Shown piece by piece: positions 1 to 7,827 of a DNA stretch of 51,275 bases. Origin of the DNA: a virus; IMG/VR virus record IMGVR_UViG_3300050119_000272, positions 1 through 51,275 of that record; one strand, 5' to 3'. Numbering within the stretch: position 1 is the first letter of the stretch; each line of letters opens with the position of its first letter. The position numbers and the translations under genes were made by a program. Below the pieces are notes generated by a model, which did not search any database, was not told the origin of the DNA, and saw nothing but the letters and a program-made list of their open reading frames with translations.

Positions 1-1
1 G

Positions 2-229
2 GGCGACCCACTCGAGGCCTACGTCGAGGGCGCCGGTAAGGACGAGAGCGTGACCGAGGCGCGGGGACGCGTGATAACGGAAGCCTTTGAGGTCATCGAC
101 AGGAGGGGAGGCAAACGGTCCTCTTTCATCGAGAGCCTTCGGGACCAGTTCGAAGCGTCCGGCACCCTCAGCGATGCCCAGCGGGAGGCCCTGTTCAGAA
201 ACAGGGACGACCCGAGGTGGAGGACATGA
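2..229 (+). CDS. C-terminal part of an unidentified phage protein (5' truncated)
   Basis: An open frame enters from the left edge and stops at a TGA that overlaps the next ATG (ATGA), the same coupling used throughout this block. The visible 75 residues are charged and helical, ending with a segment like IESLRDQFEASGTLSDAQ. A short 'helix, gly, LSxxQ' tail of this kind is common at the C-terminus of phage replication-block proteins, but no function can be assigned. The N-terminus lies outside the window. Confidence 0.7.
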   Translation, partial: GDPLEAYVEGAGKDESVTEARGRVITEAFEVIDRRGGKRSSFIESLRDQFEASGTLSDAQREALFRNRDDPRWRT

Positions 230-654
230 GCGAGGCCAACTTCTGGCGTGACCTCCAGCCGATCTTCTCCTCCTTCGGGAAGGCCCAGAGGATCGAGACG
301 CCCGTGTCGCTCGGCGTTCCGGACGTGTGCTATGTCTTGACCTGGCGCGGCGTGACGGCCTCTGGATGGGTCGAGCTGAAATGGCTGCCGCGCTTCCCGG
401 TCAAACCAGAAACAGCCGTCGTCATCGACCACCTGACAAAGGATCAGGTCCTCTGGCAGGAAAGCTGGGCCGCCGCTGGAGGGCGGGTCTGCACTCTCCT
501 GAAGGTAGGTAAGATCACCCTCGCCATGACACCCGCCGTGACCCGGGCGGTCCATGAAAGACGGCTGACCGAGAAGGCCCTCCTTGGGGCTGTCGCACCA
601 CGGCTGGCCCACGGAATCCCCGTGAATATGCTTATGGAATGGCTCGTGCAATAA
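226..654 (+). CDS. PD-(D/E)XK-type nuclease (VRR-NUC/Hjc-like)
   Basis: A 142-residue protein. Near the N-terminus it shows SLGVPDVCYVL followed by GWVELKW, which matches the G-x-PD...E-x-K core of PD-(D/E)XK nucleases such as VRR-NUC and small Holliday-junction resolvases. The remaining helical part lacks obvious extra domains. The ATG at 226 overlaps the upstream stop. An in-frame GTG at 217 is possible but less likely. It precedes a helicase and topoisomerase-like genes, so a role in DNA repair, recombination or replication-intermediate processing is inferred. The substrate is unknown. Confidence 0.7.
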   Translation: MSEANFWRDLQPIFSSFGKAQRIETPVSLGVPDVCYVLTWRGVTASGWVELKWLPRFPVKPETAVVIDHLTKDQVLWQESWAAAGGRVCTLLKVGKITLAMTPAVTRAVHERRLTEKALLGAVAPRLAHGIPVNMLMEWLVQ

Positions 655-1100
655 TGTCACAAAGAAAGCACACGCCTGGAGCACGCTACGCGACGAAACA
701 GGGTCGGGGCCATACCAGGCTATCCCCCAAACGGAAGGCCCCTTGTTCGAAGGACCTCCGTGTGAGGACCCCCGGGGAAGAGCTTTGGTGCAGGCGCCGG
801 AAGGCCTCCCTCACGGGCCCGGAAGCGGCCACCCGGCTCGGGATCGGCCGTACCCTCCTATGGCTCGCCGAGAAGGACCTTGCCTCCGTGGATGGGGCCC
901 GAGGCCTCGCAGGACCCCCTGGCCTTCCCCAGCTCCTGGCCTTGGCGCGGCGGAGACAGGGGTGGGGGCTCTTGTCGACAGCCCAATGGGTAGGGGTGTC
1001 CCACACGACCCTGCTCGCCTGGGAGAAGGCCGGGGACCGGAGGCTCCAAAAAGACTGGGAACGCAAGGGGTTTACTTTCGTTCGGCCGTGGGTAAACTGA
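654..1100 (+). CDS. DNA-binding protein with two helix-turn-helix-like segments
   Basis: 148 residues. The ATG shares one base with the upstream TAA (TAATG). After a basic N-terminal 30-40 residues there are two similar segments: EELWCRRRKASLTGPEAATRLGIGRTLLW and, about 50 residues later, a stretch containing RRRQGWGLLSTAQWVGVSHTTLLAWEKAGD; both are shown here only as landmarks. Each has the spacing of an XRE/Cro-type helix-turn-helix (R-x(6-8)-ST/QxAxxxGVSxxTLxxWE). A phage transcriptional regulator is the natural reading. The operator is unknown. The start of the second block, with GTTTAC motifs, falls inside and just after its 3' end. Confidence 0.65.
   Translation: MSQRKHTPGARYATKQGRGHTRLSPKRKAPCSKDLRVRTPGEELWCRRRKASLTGPEAATRLGIGRTLLWLAEKDLASVDGARGLAGPPGLPQLLALARRRQGWGLLSTAQWVGVSHTTLLAWEKAGDRRLQKDWERKGFTFVRPWVN
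1071..1098 (+). promoter_or_regulatory. Candidate promoter TTTACT-N16-TAAACT
   Basis: TTTACT at 1071-1076 and TAAACT at 1093-1098 are 16 bases apart, and the exact 11-mer GGGGTTTACTT (1067-1077) recurs in a second promoter-like site at 2139-2149. GTTTAC (1070-1075) and GTAAAC (1092-1097) also form an inverted repeat. The site ends at the stop codon of the HTH gene and precedes the first gene of the next coupled cluster at 1147. Confidence 0.4.
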
Positions 1101-1146
1101 GGATGCGAAAGGGATTCCTTTCTGCCTTAGAACCAAAGGAGAGCCC

Positions 1147-1476
1147 ATGCGTAGATCAGATGTATTATTGAAAGCCTCGCTCCTAGCCGATGAGATCGGT
1201 CGCACGAAGGCGGCTGTGGCGATCATGACCTCGAAGGAGGAGGCCCTGAAGAAGAAGCTCCGGGACCTCGGCGTGAGGGAGGCGGAAGGCGAGCTGTTCC
1301 GCGTCACCATCGGGGACGACGTCGAATACGAGGTCCGCGACGAAGCCTTTAAGGTGCTCGTCGAGGGTCTGGTCGCTCGGGGTACCACGGCCCAGTACCG
1401 GGCTGCCCACACCGAGAAGAAGATGAAGGCCGGCGCCGTGCGCGTCGTCGCCAGGACCCGCAAGGAGGCTGCATGA
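1147..1476 (+). CDS. Hypothetical phage protein
   Basis: 109 residues behind a clear ribosome-binding site (AAAGGAG, 6 bases upstream). Residues 10-40 look coiled-coil forming (lysine/glutamate-rich, TSKEEALKKKLRDLG). The C-terminus is basic (RTRKEAA). No family recognised. The stop overlaps the next start (ATGA), so it is co-translated with the gene at 1473. Confidence 0.75.
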   Translation: MRRSDVLLKASLLADEIGRTKAAVAIMTSKEEALKKKLRDLGVREAEGELFRVTIGDDVEYEVRDEAFKVLVEGLVARGTTAQYRAAHTEKKMKAGAVRVVARTRKEAA

Positions 1477-1922
1477 GCCGCACCGAGAAGTTCGAGGTTG
1501 AGATTACGCGGGAGCGGATAGGCGACCTCTTCACCACCTGCATGGAAAGCGGCTACACGCCGTGGGTCCTTGGCGCCTCCATCGCTCCGGGCACTAGCTC
1601 AGAGGCCAGAAGGGTCTACGCGGAAGGCAACGCTGCGAGGCGAAAAGATGATAAGGAGGACCTCGTCTGGTGGGGCCACGAGGGTGTCTGGGAATCAGAT
1701 GCCCTAACTATTGAGCTGCATTACGACCGCGAGGAGGACGACGAACTCACCGGGAGGGGAAAGATACACCTCCGGATGGCGGACCTGGTGAAGGGCCTCT
1801 CGGCCATGGCTGGCAATGACGGGGCTCACAGCCTCGGCATGATCCTCAACGACGATATGGATGGACCCTCCGCTGACTGCTGGCTGCAACACGTCGTGTT
1901 CGGGAAGCTGGTCTATGGCTAA
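1473..1922 (+). CDS. Hypothetical acidic phage protein
   Basis: 149 residues, acidic, with many aromatic residues (DLVWWGHEGVWESDAL) and no membrane segment or signal peptide. The sequence looks like a compact soluble domain, possibly a protein-protein or inhibitor module, but I do not recognise the family. It is coupled to its neighbours by short overlaps on both sides. Confidence 0.75.
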   Translation: MSRTEKFEVEITRERIGDLFTTCMESGYTPWVLGASIAPGTSSEARRVYAEGNAARRKDDKEDLVWWGHEGVWESDALTIELHYDREEDDELTGRGKIHLRMADLVKGLSAMAGNDGAHSLGMILNDDMDGPSADCWLQHVVFGKLVYG

Positions 1923-2124
1923 CCTGATCAAGGGAGACCGGGTTGTCCTATCCCCCGAGGCCCTCTCCCGGGGGATCGGCACGAAATCCCCAAAGGGAAG
2001 GATCGGCACGGTGGACAATAAGCCCAGGAAGGGCAGCAGCCGGGTCCAGGTCCTCTGGGATGGTCGGAAGAGCCCAGAGAGCTACCACATCACCTTCGTA
2101 ACGAAGGCTGAAAAGGAGCAATAA
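1915..2124 (+). CDS. Small hypothetical protein, SH3/KOW-like
   Basis: 69 residues from the ATG at 1915, which overlaps the upstream gene by 8 bases. An earlier in-frame ATG at 1861 would overlap by 62 bases and is less likely. The pattern IKGDRVVLSPEA...GRIGTVD...RVQVLWDG resembles small SH3/KOW-type beta barrels that bind nucleic acid or protein. Function unknown. Confidence 0.65.
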   Translation: MANLIKGDRVVLSPEALSRGIGTKSPKGRIGTVDNKPRKGSSRVQVLWDGRKSPESYHITFVTKAEKEQ

Positions 2125-2142
2125 AATATCAATGCTGAGGGG

Positions 2143-2171
2143 TTTACTTCCCTCAGGTTATTCCTGATAAT
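2143..2171 (+). promoter_or_regulatory. Promoter TTTACT-N17-GATAAT
   Basis: TTTACT (2143-2148) and GATAAT (2166-2171) are 17 bases apart, close to a sigma70 promoter, in a 104-base gap. The -35 lies in the same GGGGTTTACTT 11-mer seen at 1067. Overlapping it, CTGAGGG (2135-2141) and CCCTCAG (2150-2156) form a 7-bp inverted repeat that could be an operator. It would drive the helicase-topoisomerase cluster starting at 2229. Confidence 0.5.
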
Positions 2172-2228
2172 CAGCTTACACCCCGTCTGCGGATATACGG
2201 CCGGGGAACCAGAGCAAGGAGAACCCAA

Positions 2229-2399
2229 ATGAAGTGGTTGACTAACGATCCAGAAGCTGCCAAGAAGATCATCAAAGCAGATAAGGACTATGCTAAGGCA
2301 AGGGCCGCTGCCGTAGACTTCCCCTTGGCCGAGAAAATAGAGGCCTACCGAGTAGCAAAAGAAGCCCGCGAGATAGCCTATAAGGCGGTGCGCTCATGA
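2229..2399 (+). CDS. Small hypothetical protein
   Basis: 56 residues starting MKWLTNDPEAAKK, behind AAGGAGAACCCAA. Highly helical and lysine/alanine-rich. It is preceded by the promoter-like element and its TGA overlaps the start of the helicase gene (ATGA), which supports it being expressed. No homologue recognised; it may mainly serve as the coupled leader gene of the cluster. Confidence 0.65.
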   Translation: MKWLTNDPEAAKKIIKADKDYAKARAAAVDFPLAEKIEAYRVAKEAREIAYKAVRS

Positions 2400-3925
2400 G
2401 CCCCTCCGTCCACCTCTTCGCCTTCAACACCGTGATCGCCGCCGAGCTGAAGGGCCGCGTCGCGCGGCTTAACCTACCGCCGACTCATCCGGACTACCTC
2501 GCGCCGAGAACGAACCCCTCGCCCTACCAGCAGGCGGTCTTCGCCCACATGAAGAAGCCCCGCTCGCTGATCGTCCGGGCGGTCGCTGGATCGGGAAAGA
2601 CCGACACCTGCGTCCACTCCCTCAAGCACATCCCCGGGATCGACCTCTCCAAGGTCCGGGCCTCCACCTTCCACTCGGTCGGCTTCGGCGCCGTGGCGAA
2701 GAAGCTGAACGTGAAGAAACTGGAGCCGGATTCGGGCAAGGTGATCAAGCTCGCCAAGCAGGCCCTCGGCGAAGACGAATACGACCTCTACGGCGCCTTC
2801 TGCGCCCGCCTGGTCGGTCTGGCGAAGGGCCAGGGGGTAGGTTGCCTGGTGCCGGACGTCGAAGATGTCTGGTACGGGCTGATCACTCATCACGACCTTT
2901 ATCTGGAAGACGAGCGGGCGGAAGACAGCCGTGCGGTTGCGATCGCCAAGGACCTCCTGCGCCGATCCAACGAGGCCGCAAAACAAGGGAGCGTCGACTT
3001 CGACGATCTGCTCTATCTCCCCCTCCTCTGGAGGCTCAGGCTCTGGCAGAACGACGTCGTGTTCGTGGACGAGGCCCAAGACACCAACCCGGTACGCCGG
3101 GCGATCGCTAAGCTCGCGCTCCGGCCGGGTGGAAAACTGGTCGCGGTCGGCGACGAGCGCCAGGCGATCTACGGCTTCACCGGGGCCTCGCACGATGCGC
3201 TGGACCTGATCCGCCAGGAGTTCGACTGCGAGGAGCTTCCTCTGACCGTCTCTTACCGCTGCCCGAAGTCGGTCGGCGAGAAGGCGAAGGAGCTGGTCCC
3301 GTACTTTGAAGTGGCCGATGGAGCGAAGGAAGGTTCCGTCGAGAACCTCCCGCTCAAGGAGGCCCTCAAGGTCCTGACGGCGCACGACGCGATCCTCTGC
3401 AGGCAGACGCGGCCTTTGTTCGAGCTGGCCTTCAAGCTGATCGCCAGCGGGACCGGCTGCGCCATCCTGGGCCGCGACATCGCGAAGGGCCTGACGGACC
3501 TGATCAAGAAGAGGAACGCCTCGGGCCTCCCGAACCTGGTCTCGAAGCTGGAGGTCTTCCGCGATCGGGAGGTGGCCCGCTTCATCGCCAAGGGCGAGGA
3601 GGGCAAGGCCGAGTCCATCGAGGACCGCGTGGCCTGCGTCCTCACCGTCGTAGACAACCTCCCCGAGGCCGAGAGGACGGTCCCCGGCCTGATCAGGAAG
3701 CTGGAGGGGCTCTTCACGGACACGAACGGCGTCCTCCTCCTGTCCACGGTCCACAAGGCTAAGGGCCGGGAGTGGGAGAACGTGGCGATCCTCGAGCCAG
3801 AGCTGGTGCCTTCTAAGTGGGCCCGGCAGGAATGGCAGATGCAGCAGGAACGGAACCTGATGTACGTGGCCTGGACCCGCACGATGGGACGGCTCCTGTT
3901 CCTAACGACGACGGAGGTGAAGTGA
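2396..3925 (+). CDS. UvrD/Rep-like superfamily 1 DNA helicase
   Basis: 509 residues with the SF1A motif series in order: Q-motif NPSPYQQAV (~40), Walker A AVAGSGKT (62-69), motif II VDEAQD (224-229), motif III VGDERQAIYGFTGA (~252-265), motif IV SYRCP, motif V STVHKAKGREW and motif VI MYVAWTR near the C-terminus. It should translocate 3'-5' on single-stranded DNA using ATP. It is shorter than host UvrD, mainly in the 2B region. It lies in one coupled cluster with a DUF2786 protein and the topoisomerase-like pair, so replication or recombination is the expected role. Confidence 0.93.
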   Translation: MSPSVHLFAFNTVIAAELKGRVARLNLPPTHPDYLAPRTNPSPYQQAVFAHMKKPRSLIVRAVAGSGKTDTCVHSLKHIPGIDLSKVRASTFHSVGFGAVAKKLNVKKLEPDSGKVIKLAKQALGEDEYDLYGAFCARLVGLAKGQGVGCLVPDVEDVWYGLITHHDLYLEDERAEDSRAVAIAKDLLRRSNEAAKQGSVDFDDLLYLPLLWRLRLWQNDVVFVDEAQDTNPVRRAIAKLALRPGGKLVAVGDERQAIYGFTGASHDALDLIRQEFDCEELPLTVSYRCPKSVGEKAKELVPYFEVADGAKEGSVENLPLKEALKVLTAHDAILCRQTRPLFELAFKLIASGTGCAILGRDIAKGLTDLIKKRNASGLPNLVSKLEVFRDREVARFIAKGEEGKAESIEDRVACVLTVVDNLPEAERTVPGLIRKLEGLFTDTNGVLLLSTVHKAKGREWENVAILEPELVPSKWARQEWQMQQERNLMYVAWTRTMGRLLFLTTTEVK

Positions 3926-3926
3926 T

Positions 3927-4871
3927 ATGACCAACCAAGCCCCAGAAGAGGTCCTGGAGAGGATCAAGAAGCTGCTGAAGCTCGCCGGGAACAACCCGAA
4001 CGAGAACGAGGCGTCGGCTGCGATGGCTAAGGCCCAGGAGCTGATGGTACAGCACAACCTGGACGCCGGCGCGGTCGAGCGCGGCGCCTCAGAACCCGGC
4101 AAGCGGGCCGAGGAGATGGTCGAAGGCGGCTTCTATCAGTACCAGCAGGAGCTGTGGGAGGCGATCGCACGGCTCAACTTCTGCATGTACTGGTCTCAAA
4201 AGGAGATACGCGAGAGGGGTCCTGACGGCTACCGCCGGGACAAGCAGGGCCGCATCTCACGGACCTTCCGCAGGCACAGGCTTCTCGGATCGAAGCTGAA
4301 CGTCGCCACGACCGTGGCGATGGCCCAGTATATGGAAGGGGCTATCGAGCGGCTCACGCGCGAGGAGTTCCCCGGCCGGAAGCTGGACAACTATGTGATG
4401 AGCTTCCGTCAGGGCATGGCCTACCGGCTGTGCCAGAAGCTCCGCGAGCGCCGGATGGACAACCTGGCGAAGGAGCAGGCCGCCGCTGAGGACGCCCTGA
4501 AGCGGAAGGGCGTGTCAACGGCGACAGCTCTCACGCTCTCGACTCTGAAGGAGCAGGAGGACGCCGCCAACTACGACCACGAATACGGCGAGGGTACTTG
4601 GGCCCGACGGAAGGTCTACATGGTCAAGGCCGCTGAGGAGGCGAGGATCAGGAGAGAGGCCTACACGAAGTGGGCCGCCGAGAACCCGAAGGAGGCTGCA
4701 CGCGAGGAAGAGAAACGTCGGAAGCAGGACGAGCGGGCAGATCGTTCTGCAGCCAACCAGCGCTTCGGAAAGGTGGACAACGGCGCCTTCTGGCGCGGAG
4801 CCGACAAGGCCAAGGCCATCGGCATCGACCCTCAAGCCTCATCGCAACCCGTCAAAGGGAGACTCAAATGA
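3927..4871 (+). CDS. DUF2786-domain phage protein
   Basis: 314 residues. The first 45 (EVLERIKKLLKLAGNN..ASAAMAKAQELMVQHNLD) match DUF2786, a short helical domain common in phage and plasmid proteins of unknown function. The middle (KLNVATTVAMAQYMEGAI...SFRQGMAYRL) resembles the partner region usually found with it. The C-terminal third is very basic and helical. It starts 1 base after the helicase stop and its own stop overlaps the Topo VI A-like gene, suggesting a shared DNA-processing role. Confidence 0.85.
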   Translation: MTNQAPEEVLERIKKLLKLAGNNPNENEASAAMAKAQELMVQHNLDAGAVERGASEPGKRAEEMVEGGFYQYQQELWEAIARLNFCMYWSQKEIRERGPDGYRRDKQGRISRTFRRHRLLGSKLNVATTVAMAQYMEGAIERLTREEFPGRKLDNYVMSFRQGMAYRLCQKLRERRMDNLAKEQAAAEDALKRKGVSTATALTLSTLKEQEDAANYDHEYGEGTWARRKVYMVKAAEEARIRREAYTKWAAENPKEAAREEEKRRKQDERADRSAANQRFGKVDNGAFWRGADKAKAIGIDPQASSQPVKGRLK

Positions 4872-5758
4872 CCGGCACATTCATCCGCTACAAGGACCTG
4901 AATCCGCGAGCAGATAAAATGAACCTCATCCGGCTGGCGGCCTCGCTGCTGGAGCCCGCCGAGGCGGCTGGCGACGTGATGACCGTCCGCCAGCTGCACT
5001 ATCAGTTCGTCTCGAAGGGTTGGTACCCGAACACGATGGAGAGCTACAACCTGCTCAAGGATGCCGTCTCGGACGGCCGTGTGTGCGGCCTCCTCTCCTG
5101 GACGGCGATCGAGGATCGTACCCGTGCCCTTCAGGGCCGGCGGACCTGGAACGGCCCCGCCGACGCCGTGAAGGACATGCGGTCGCGCTACCTGCGCGAC
5201 CTCTGGGCCACGCAGCCGATCCGTCCTGAAGTATGGGTAGAGAAGGAAGCGATGGAGGGTGTCGTAGCCCAAGCCTCGCACGCCCTGCGCGTCGACTTCT
5301 TCTGCGTCCGTGGTTACGGCTCCAGCTCGGCCCTCTGGGAGGCCGGCCAGCGCATGGCCTCCTACGTCCAGAAGGGCCAGATACCGATCGTCTTCTACCT
5401 CGGCGACCACGACCCCTCAGGCCTGCACATGGCCGTCGACATCCGTGAGCGGTTGGAGCTGTTCGCCGGCACGCCGATCCAGGTCGTTCGCATCGGCCTG
5501 AATATGGACCAGATCAAGAAGTACAACCCGCCGCCTAACCCGGCGAAGAAGACCGATAGCCGATTCCTCTCCTACCAGCGGGAAACCGGGCTCGACGAGA
5601 GCTGGGAGCTTGACGCCCTCCCGACGAACGTCATCCGCTCCCTCATCGCGAACTCGGTCCACAAGGTCACGGACGTCGCCCTCTGGGACGAGGCGCTGGC
5701 CCAGGAAGCCGACGACAAGGAGACCCTTGACGAGGTCATGAAGGAGATGGGACGATGA
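4868..5758 (+). CDS. Topoisomerase VI subunit A / Spo11-like protein
   Basis: 296 residues; the ATG overlaps the upstream stop. An N-terminal winged-helix-like part carries TVRQLHYQFVSKGW, aligning with the R-E-x-Y-Y active-site motif of Topo VI A/Spo11 and making Y45 the candidate DNA-cleaving tyrosine. A TOPRIM fold follows, with WVEKEAMEGV (E125) and YLGDHDPSG (D180, D182) as metal ligands. It is shorter than cellular Topo VI A (about 350-390 aa), like the reduced 'mini-A' type IIB proteins of mobile elements. Its direct neighbour is a GHKL-like ATPase, as expected for an A-B pair. Activity is inferred, not shown. Confidence 0.8.
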   Translation: MTGTFIRYKDLNPRADKMNLIRLAASLLEPAEAAGDVMTVRQLHYQFVSKGWYPNTMESYNLLKDAVSDGRVCGLLSWTAIEDRTRALQGRRTWNGPADAVKDMRSRYLRDLWATQPIRPEVWVEKEAMEGVVAQASHALRVDFFCVRGYGSSSALWEAGQRMASYVQKGQIPIVFYLGDHDPSGLHMAVDIRERLELFAGTPIQVVRIGLNMDQIKKYNPPPNPAKKTDSRFLSYQRETGLDESWELDALPTNVIRSLIANSVHKVTDVALWDEALAQEADDKETLDEVMKEMGR

Positions 5759-6948
5759 TCGCAGTCGTGTTCGAAACCCCTGGCCTGATAGATATGCGGG
5801 CCTTCACTGTGATGGGCGCCCATGCGAAGCCAAACACGGATGCCCCGATCGGCATATTCGGAACCGGCCTCAAGTATGCCCTGGCCACGCTTATACGCGA
5901 GGGGGCCGAGGTCGTGGTCTTCGTAGGCAGGGACCGCTTCCGCTTCACCCCGTATGCCTCGACCTTCCGGGGCGAGCCGATGGAGACGATCAAGATGTCC
6001 CGTCTGAAGGAGAGCAACGTCAAGGAGACCCACCACGAGCTGCCTTTCACGACCCGTATGGGGAAGAACTGGAAGCCCTGGATGGCCTACCGGGAGCTGG
6101 CCTCGAACACCTTCGACGAGGGCGGCAGGATATGGGTGGATAACGATGCCAGCACCCCTGACGACCGGGGCTGCGTACGCGGGGGCTGGTACGGCGATGT
6201 GGGCTGGCTCAACGGCAACGAGGGTCGTACCAGGATCGTGATCAAGCTGAAGGAGTTCTTCGACGTCCACGAGGGCGGCGAGCAGGTCTTCCTAAAGGAC
6301 GGCCTCCGCTCAGGCAAAGGCATCCAGGTTTTGCTCGGCGAGAGCGAGCACCTCTTCTGGCGCGGCATGCGTGTGCTCGACCTCCCGAAGCCGAGCCTCT
6401 TCACCTACAACATCCTGGACCCGATCGAGCTGACCGAGGATCGCACGCTGAAGTACGAGCACCAGGCCCGTCACGCCATCGCAAAGTGGGTGGTCGGAAC
6501 AGCAACGGCCGACCAGGCCGAAGCCGTCCTAAAAGCGAAAGAGGATAGCTGGGAGAGCGTTCTTGATTTCCCGGGCTGGGCTATGCCCACCCCAAGCGCT
6601 GCCTTTAAGGAGGTCCTAACCGAGCGCCGGGGCTCCCCGAAGCCTGACCACGGCGCAGAGTTCGACCGTAGGACAACGCTCTCGGGTCCTATAGTTTCAG
6701 GTCGTATCTCCCGGTCAGCATGGTCCTTCTTCGCCCCTCACGCCGCCAGGGACCGGCCCCGCCGGGTCACGGTGGAGTCGCCCTGGAAGCTCTCCGACGC
6801 CCACCCACGCCCGTGGCGGGTGGAAGGTCTGGAGGTCCTGGACCACACCGGTAACGCCGTCTTCGCGGCCCCGGAAGGCTACTACGACGACTGGGAGAGG
6901 ACGGCCCAGGGGATCGTGGACCGTGTGAACATAGGGATGACAAAATGA
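5755..6948 (+). CDS. GHKL-like ATPase, possible Topo VI B-type partner
   Basis: 397 residues, ATGA-coupled to the Topo VI A-like gene. Residues 31-42 (PIGIFGTGLKYA) look like the glycine box that closes the ATP lid in GHKL ATPases. Residues 112-124 (YRELASNTFDEGG; E114, N118, D121) look like the N-box E-x3-N-x2-D. The N-box normally comes first, so the order appears permuted. The downstream half has mixed alpha/beta character without a recognised transducer domain. Similar unnamed proteins occur in phages and plasmids. Partnership with the upstream protein is inferred from coupling and fold logic. Confidence 0.65.
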   Translation: MIAVVFETPGLIDMRAFTVMGAHAKPNTDAPIGIFGTGLKYALATLIREGAEVVVFVGRDRFRFTPYASTFRGEPMETIKMSRLKESNVKETHHELPFTTRMGKNWKPWMAYRELASNTFDEGGRIWVDNDASTPDDRGCVRGGWYGDVGWLNGNEGRTRIVIKLKEFFDVHEGGEQVFLKDGLRSGKGIQVLLGESEHLFWRGMRVLDLPKPSLFTYNILDPIELTEDRTLKYEHQARHAIAKWVVGTATADQAEAVLKAKEDSWESVLDFPGWAMPTPSAAFKEVLTERRGSPKPDHGAEFDRRTTLSGPIVSGRISRSAWSFFAPHAARDRPRRVTVESPWKLSDAHPRPWRVEGLEVLDHTGNAVFAAPEGYYDDWERTAQGIVDRVNIGMTK

Positions 6949-7199
6949 TCGAACCAGAAAAACCCTACACCACAAAGCCTCATCATTATGAGATCGGCGA
7001 CCGAGTGTCCTGCCGTGAGACCGGCCTCGCCGGCGTCGTCGAGGACTGGACGATCGCCAGGAACGGGAACGGCCGCCCTTCTATAGCCAAGGCCCGGAAG
7101 TACGCCGTCAGGATGGCCGATGGCCGGCTGCTGCACTTCCTCCGGCGCGGGCTCCTCCCCCTGGCTCCGCTGGCCGATGGGTCAGGGGGTGGGTCTTGA
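6945..7199 (+). CDS. Small hypothetical protein
   Basis: 84 residues, ATGA-coupled to the GHKL gene. The segment YEIGDRVSCRETGLAGVVEDW resembles a small SH3-like barrel; the C-terminus is glycine/serine-rich. No family recognised. Confidence 0.65.
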   Translation: MIEPEKPYTTKPHHYEIGDRVSCRETGLAGVVEDWTIARNGNGRPSIAKARKYAVRMADGRLLHFLRRGLLPLAPLADGSGGGS

Positions 7200-7405
7200 C
7201 CCCCGCCCAGGAAGAGGCCATCCACAAGGCCGCCGAGATGCTCGCCGCGACGTTCTATGACAGGCCCTCGCCGGGTGAGCTCGCCAGGATGGTCTTGGAC
7301 TTCGACACGATGGGCCTGCTAGGCCGCGCCAAGGAGCTGGAGGAGCTTCGGGCTACGCCTGGGGTCGTGGATGAAGTTGAGATGGTGATTGAAAGAGGAG
7401 AGTAA
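7196..7405 (+). CDS. Small hypothetical protein (TTG start)
   Basis: 69 residues starting at a TTG that overlaps the upstream TGA (TTGA). Predicted mostly helical and acidic (EEAIHKAAEMLAATFYDRP). No family recognised. It stops just ahead of an SD-preceded gene at 7408. Confidence 0.6.
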   Translation: MTPAQEEAIHKAAEMLAATFYDRPSPGELARMVLDFDTMGLLGRAKELEELRATPGVVDEVEMVIERGE

Positions 7406-7407
7406 GT

Positions 7408-7602
7408 ATGATCTATATAGTTTTCTTGTGCCTGAGTCTCAACGGCCAGACCTCGTGCGATCCTATAAGCCAGCCCTTGGCGACACTCACGGAGTGCATG
7501 GCTGAGCGCGATGTCGACGCCAGGGTCCCTCTGGGGGCGACCTCAGACCCGAGGGAGAAGGTGGTCTGCCTCCGGCGAGCCCCGGACTGGGTCATGCCGT
7601 GA
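7408..7602 (+). CDS. Small cysteine-containing, probably exported protein
   Basis: 64 residues with a good ribosome-binding site (AGAGGAG). The first ~12 residues are hydrophobic (MIYIVFLCLSL), followed by a short polar domain with four cysteines in all. This pattern is seen in small phage proteins with an N-terminal membrane or secretion signal. Function unknown. Confidence 0.55.
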   Translation: MIYIVFLCLSLNGQTSCDPISQPLATLTECMAERDVDARVPLGATSDPREKVVCLRRAPDWVMP

Positions 7603-7757
7603 TCTATGAACCACGCCCCGTGAGGCGTTTCTGGATCTTGTCGCCCGTGAAGACCCTGGCTGGCCTGACGCCGCTTGGCTTCGCCGGGGTCGTGGCTGTC
7701 GGCCTCATCACAGTGGCTTACGTGTGCGGGCTGGCCTGGGTTGCCGCAGCGCTCTGA
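7599..7757 (+). CDS. Small single-span membrane protein
   Basis: 52 residues from a GTG overlapping the upstream TGA (GTGA). A basic N-terminus (RPVRRFW) is followed by one long hydrophobic stretch (LGFAGVVAVGLITVAYVCGL). It is the last gene of the plus-strand block and ends just before the terminator. No family recognised. Confidence 0.5.
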   Translation: MIYEPRPVRRFWILSPVKTLAGLTPLGFAGVVAVGLITVAYVCGLAWVAAAL

Positions 7758-7761
7758 ATGC

Positions 7762-7787
7762 AAAAAAGGCCCGGATCGCTCCGGGCC
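7762..7787. terminator. Intrinsic terminator at the convergent junction
   Basis: GGCCCGGA-TCGC-TCCGGGCC is a perfect 8-bp stem with a four-base loop (7768-7787). Six A residues at 7762-7767 give a U-tract when read on the minus strand, ending the 32-kb late block. On the plus strand the A-run flanks the stem upstream, so termination of plus transcription would be weaker. The stem lies between the last plus gene and the last minus gene. Confidence 0.85.
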
Positions 7788-7827
7788 AAGTCTCTTAGGG
7801 AAAGGGGATGGAATCCCCGGAGGTGTC

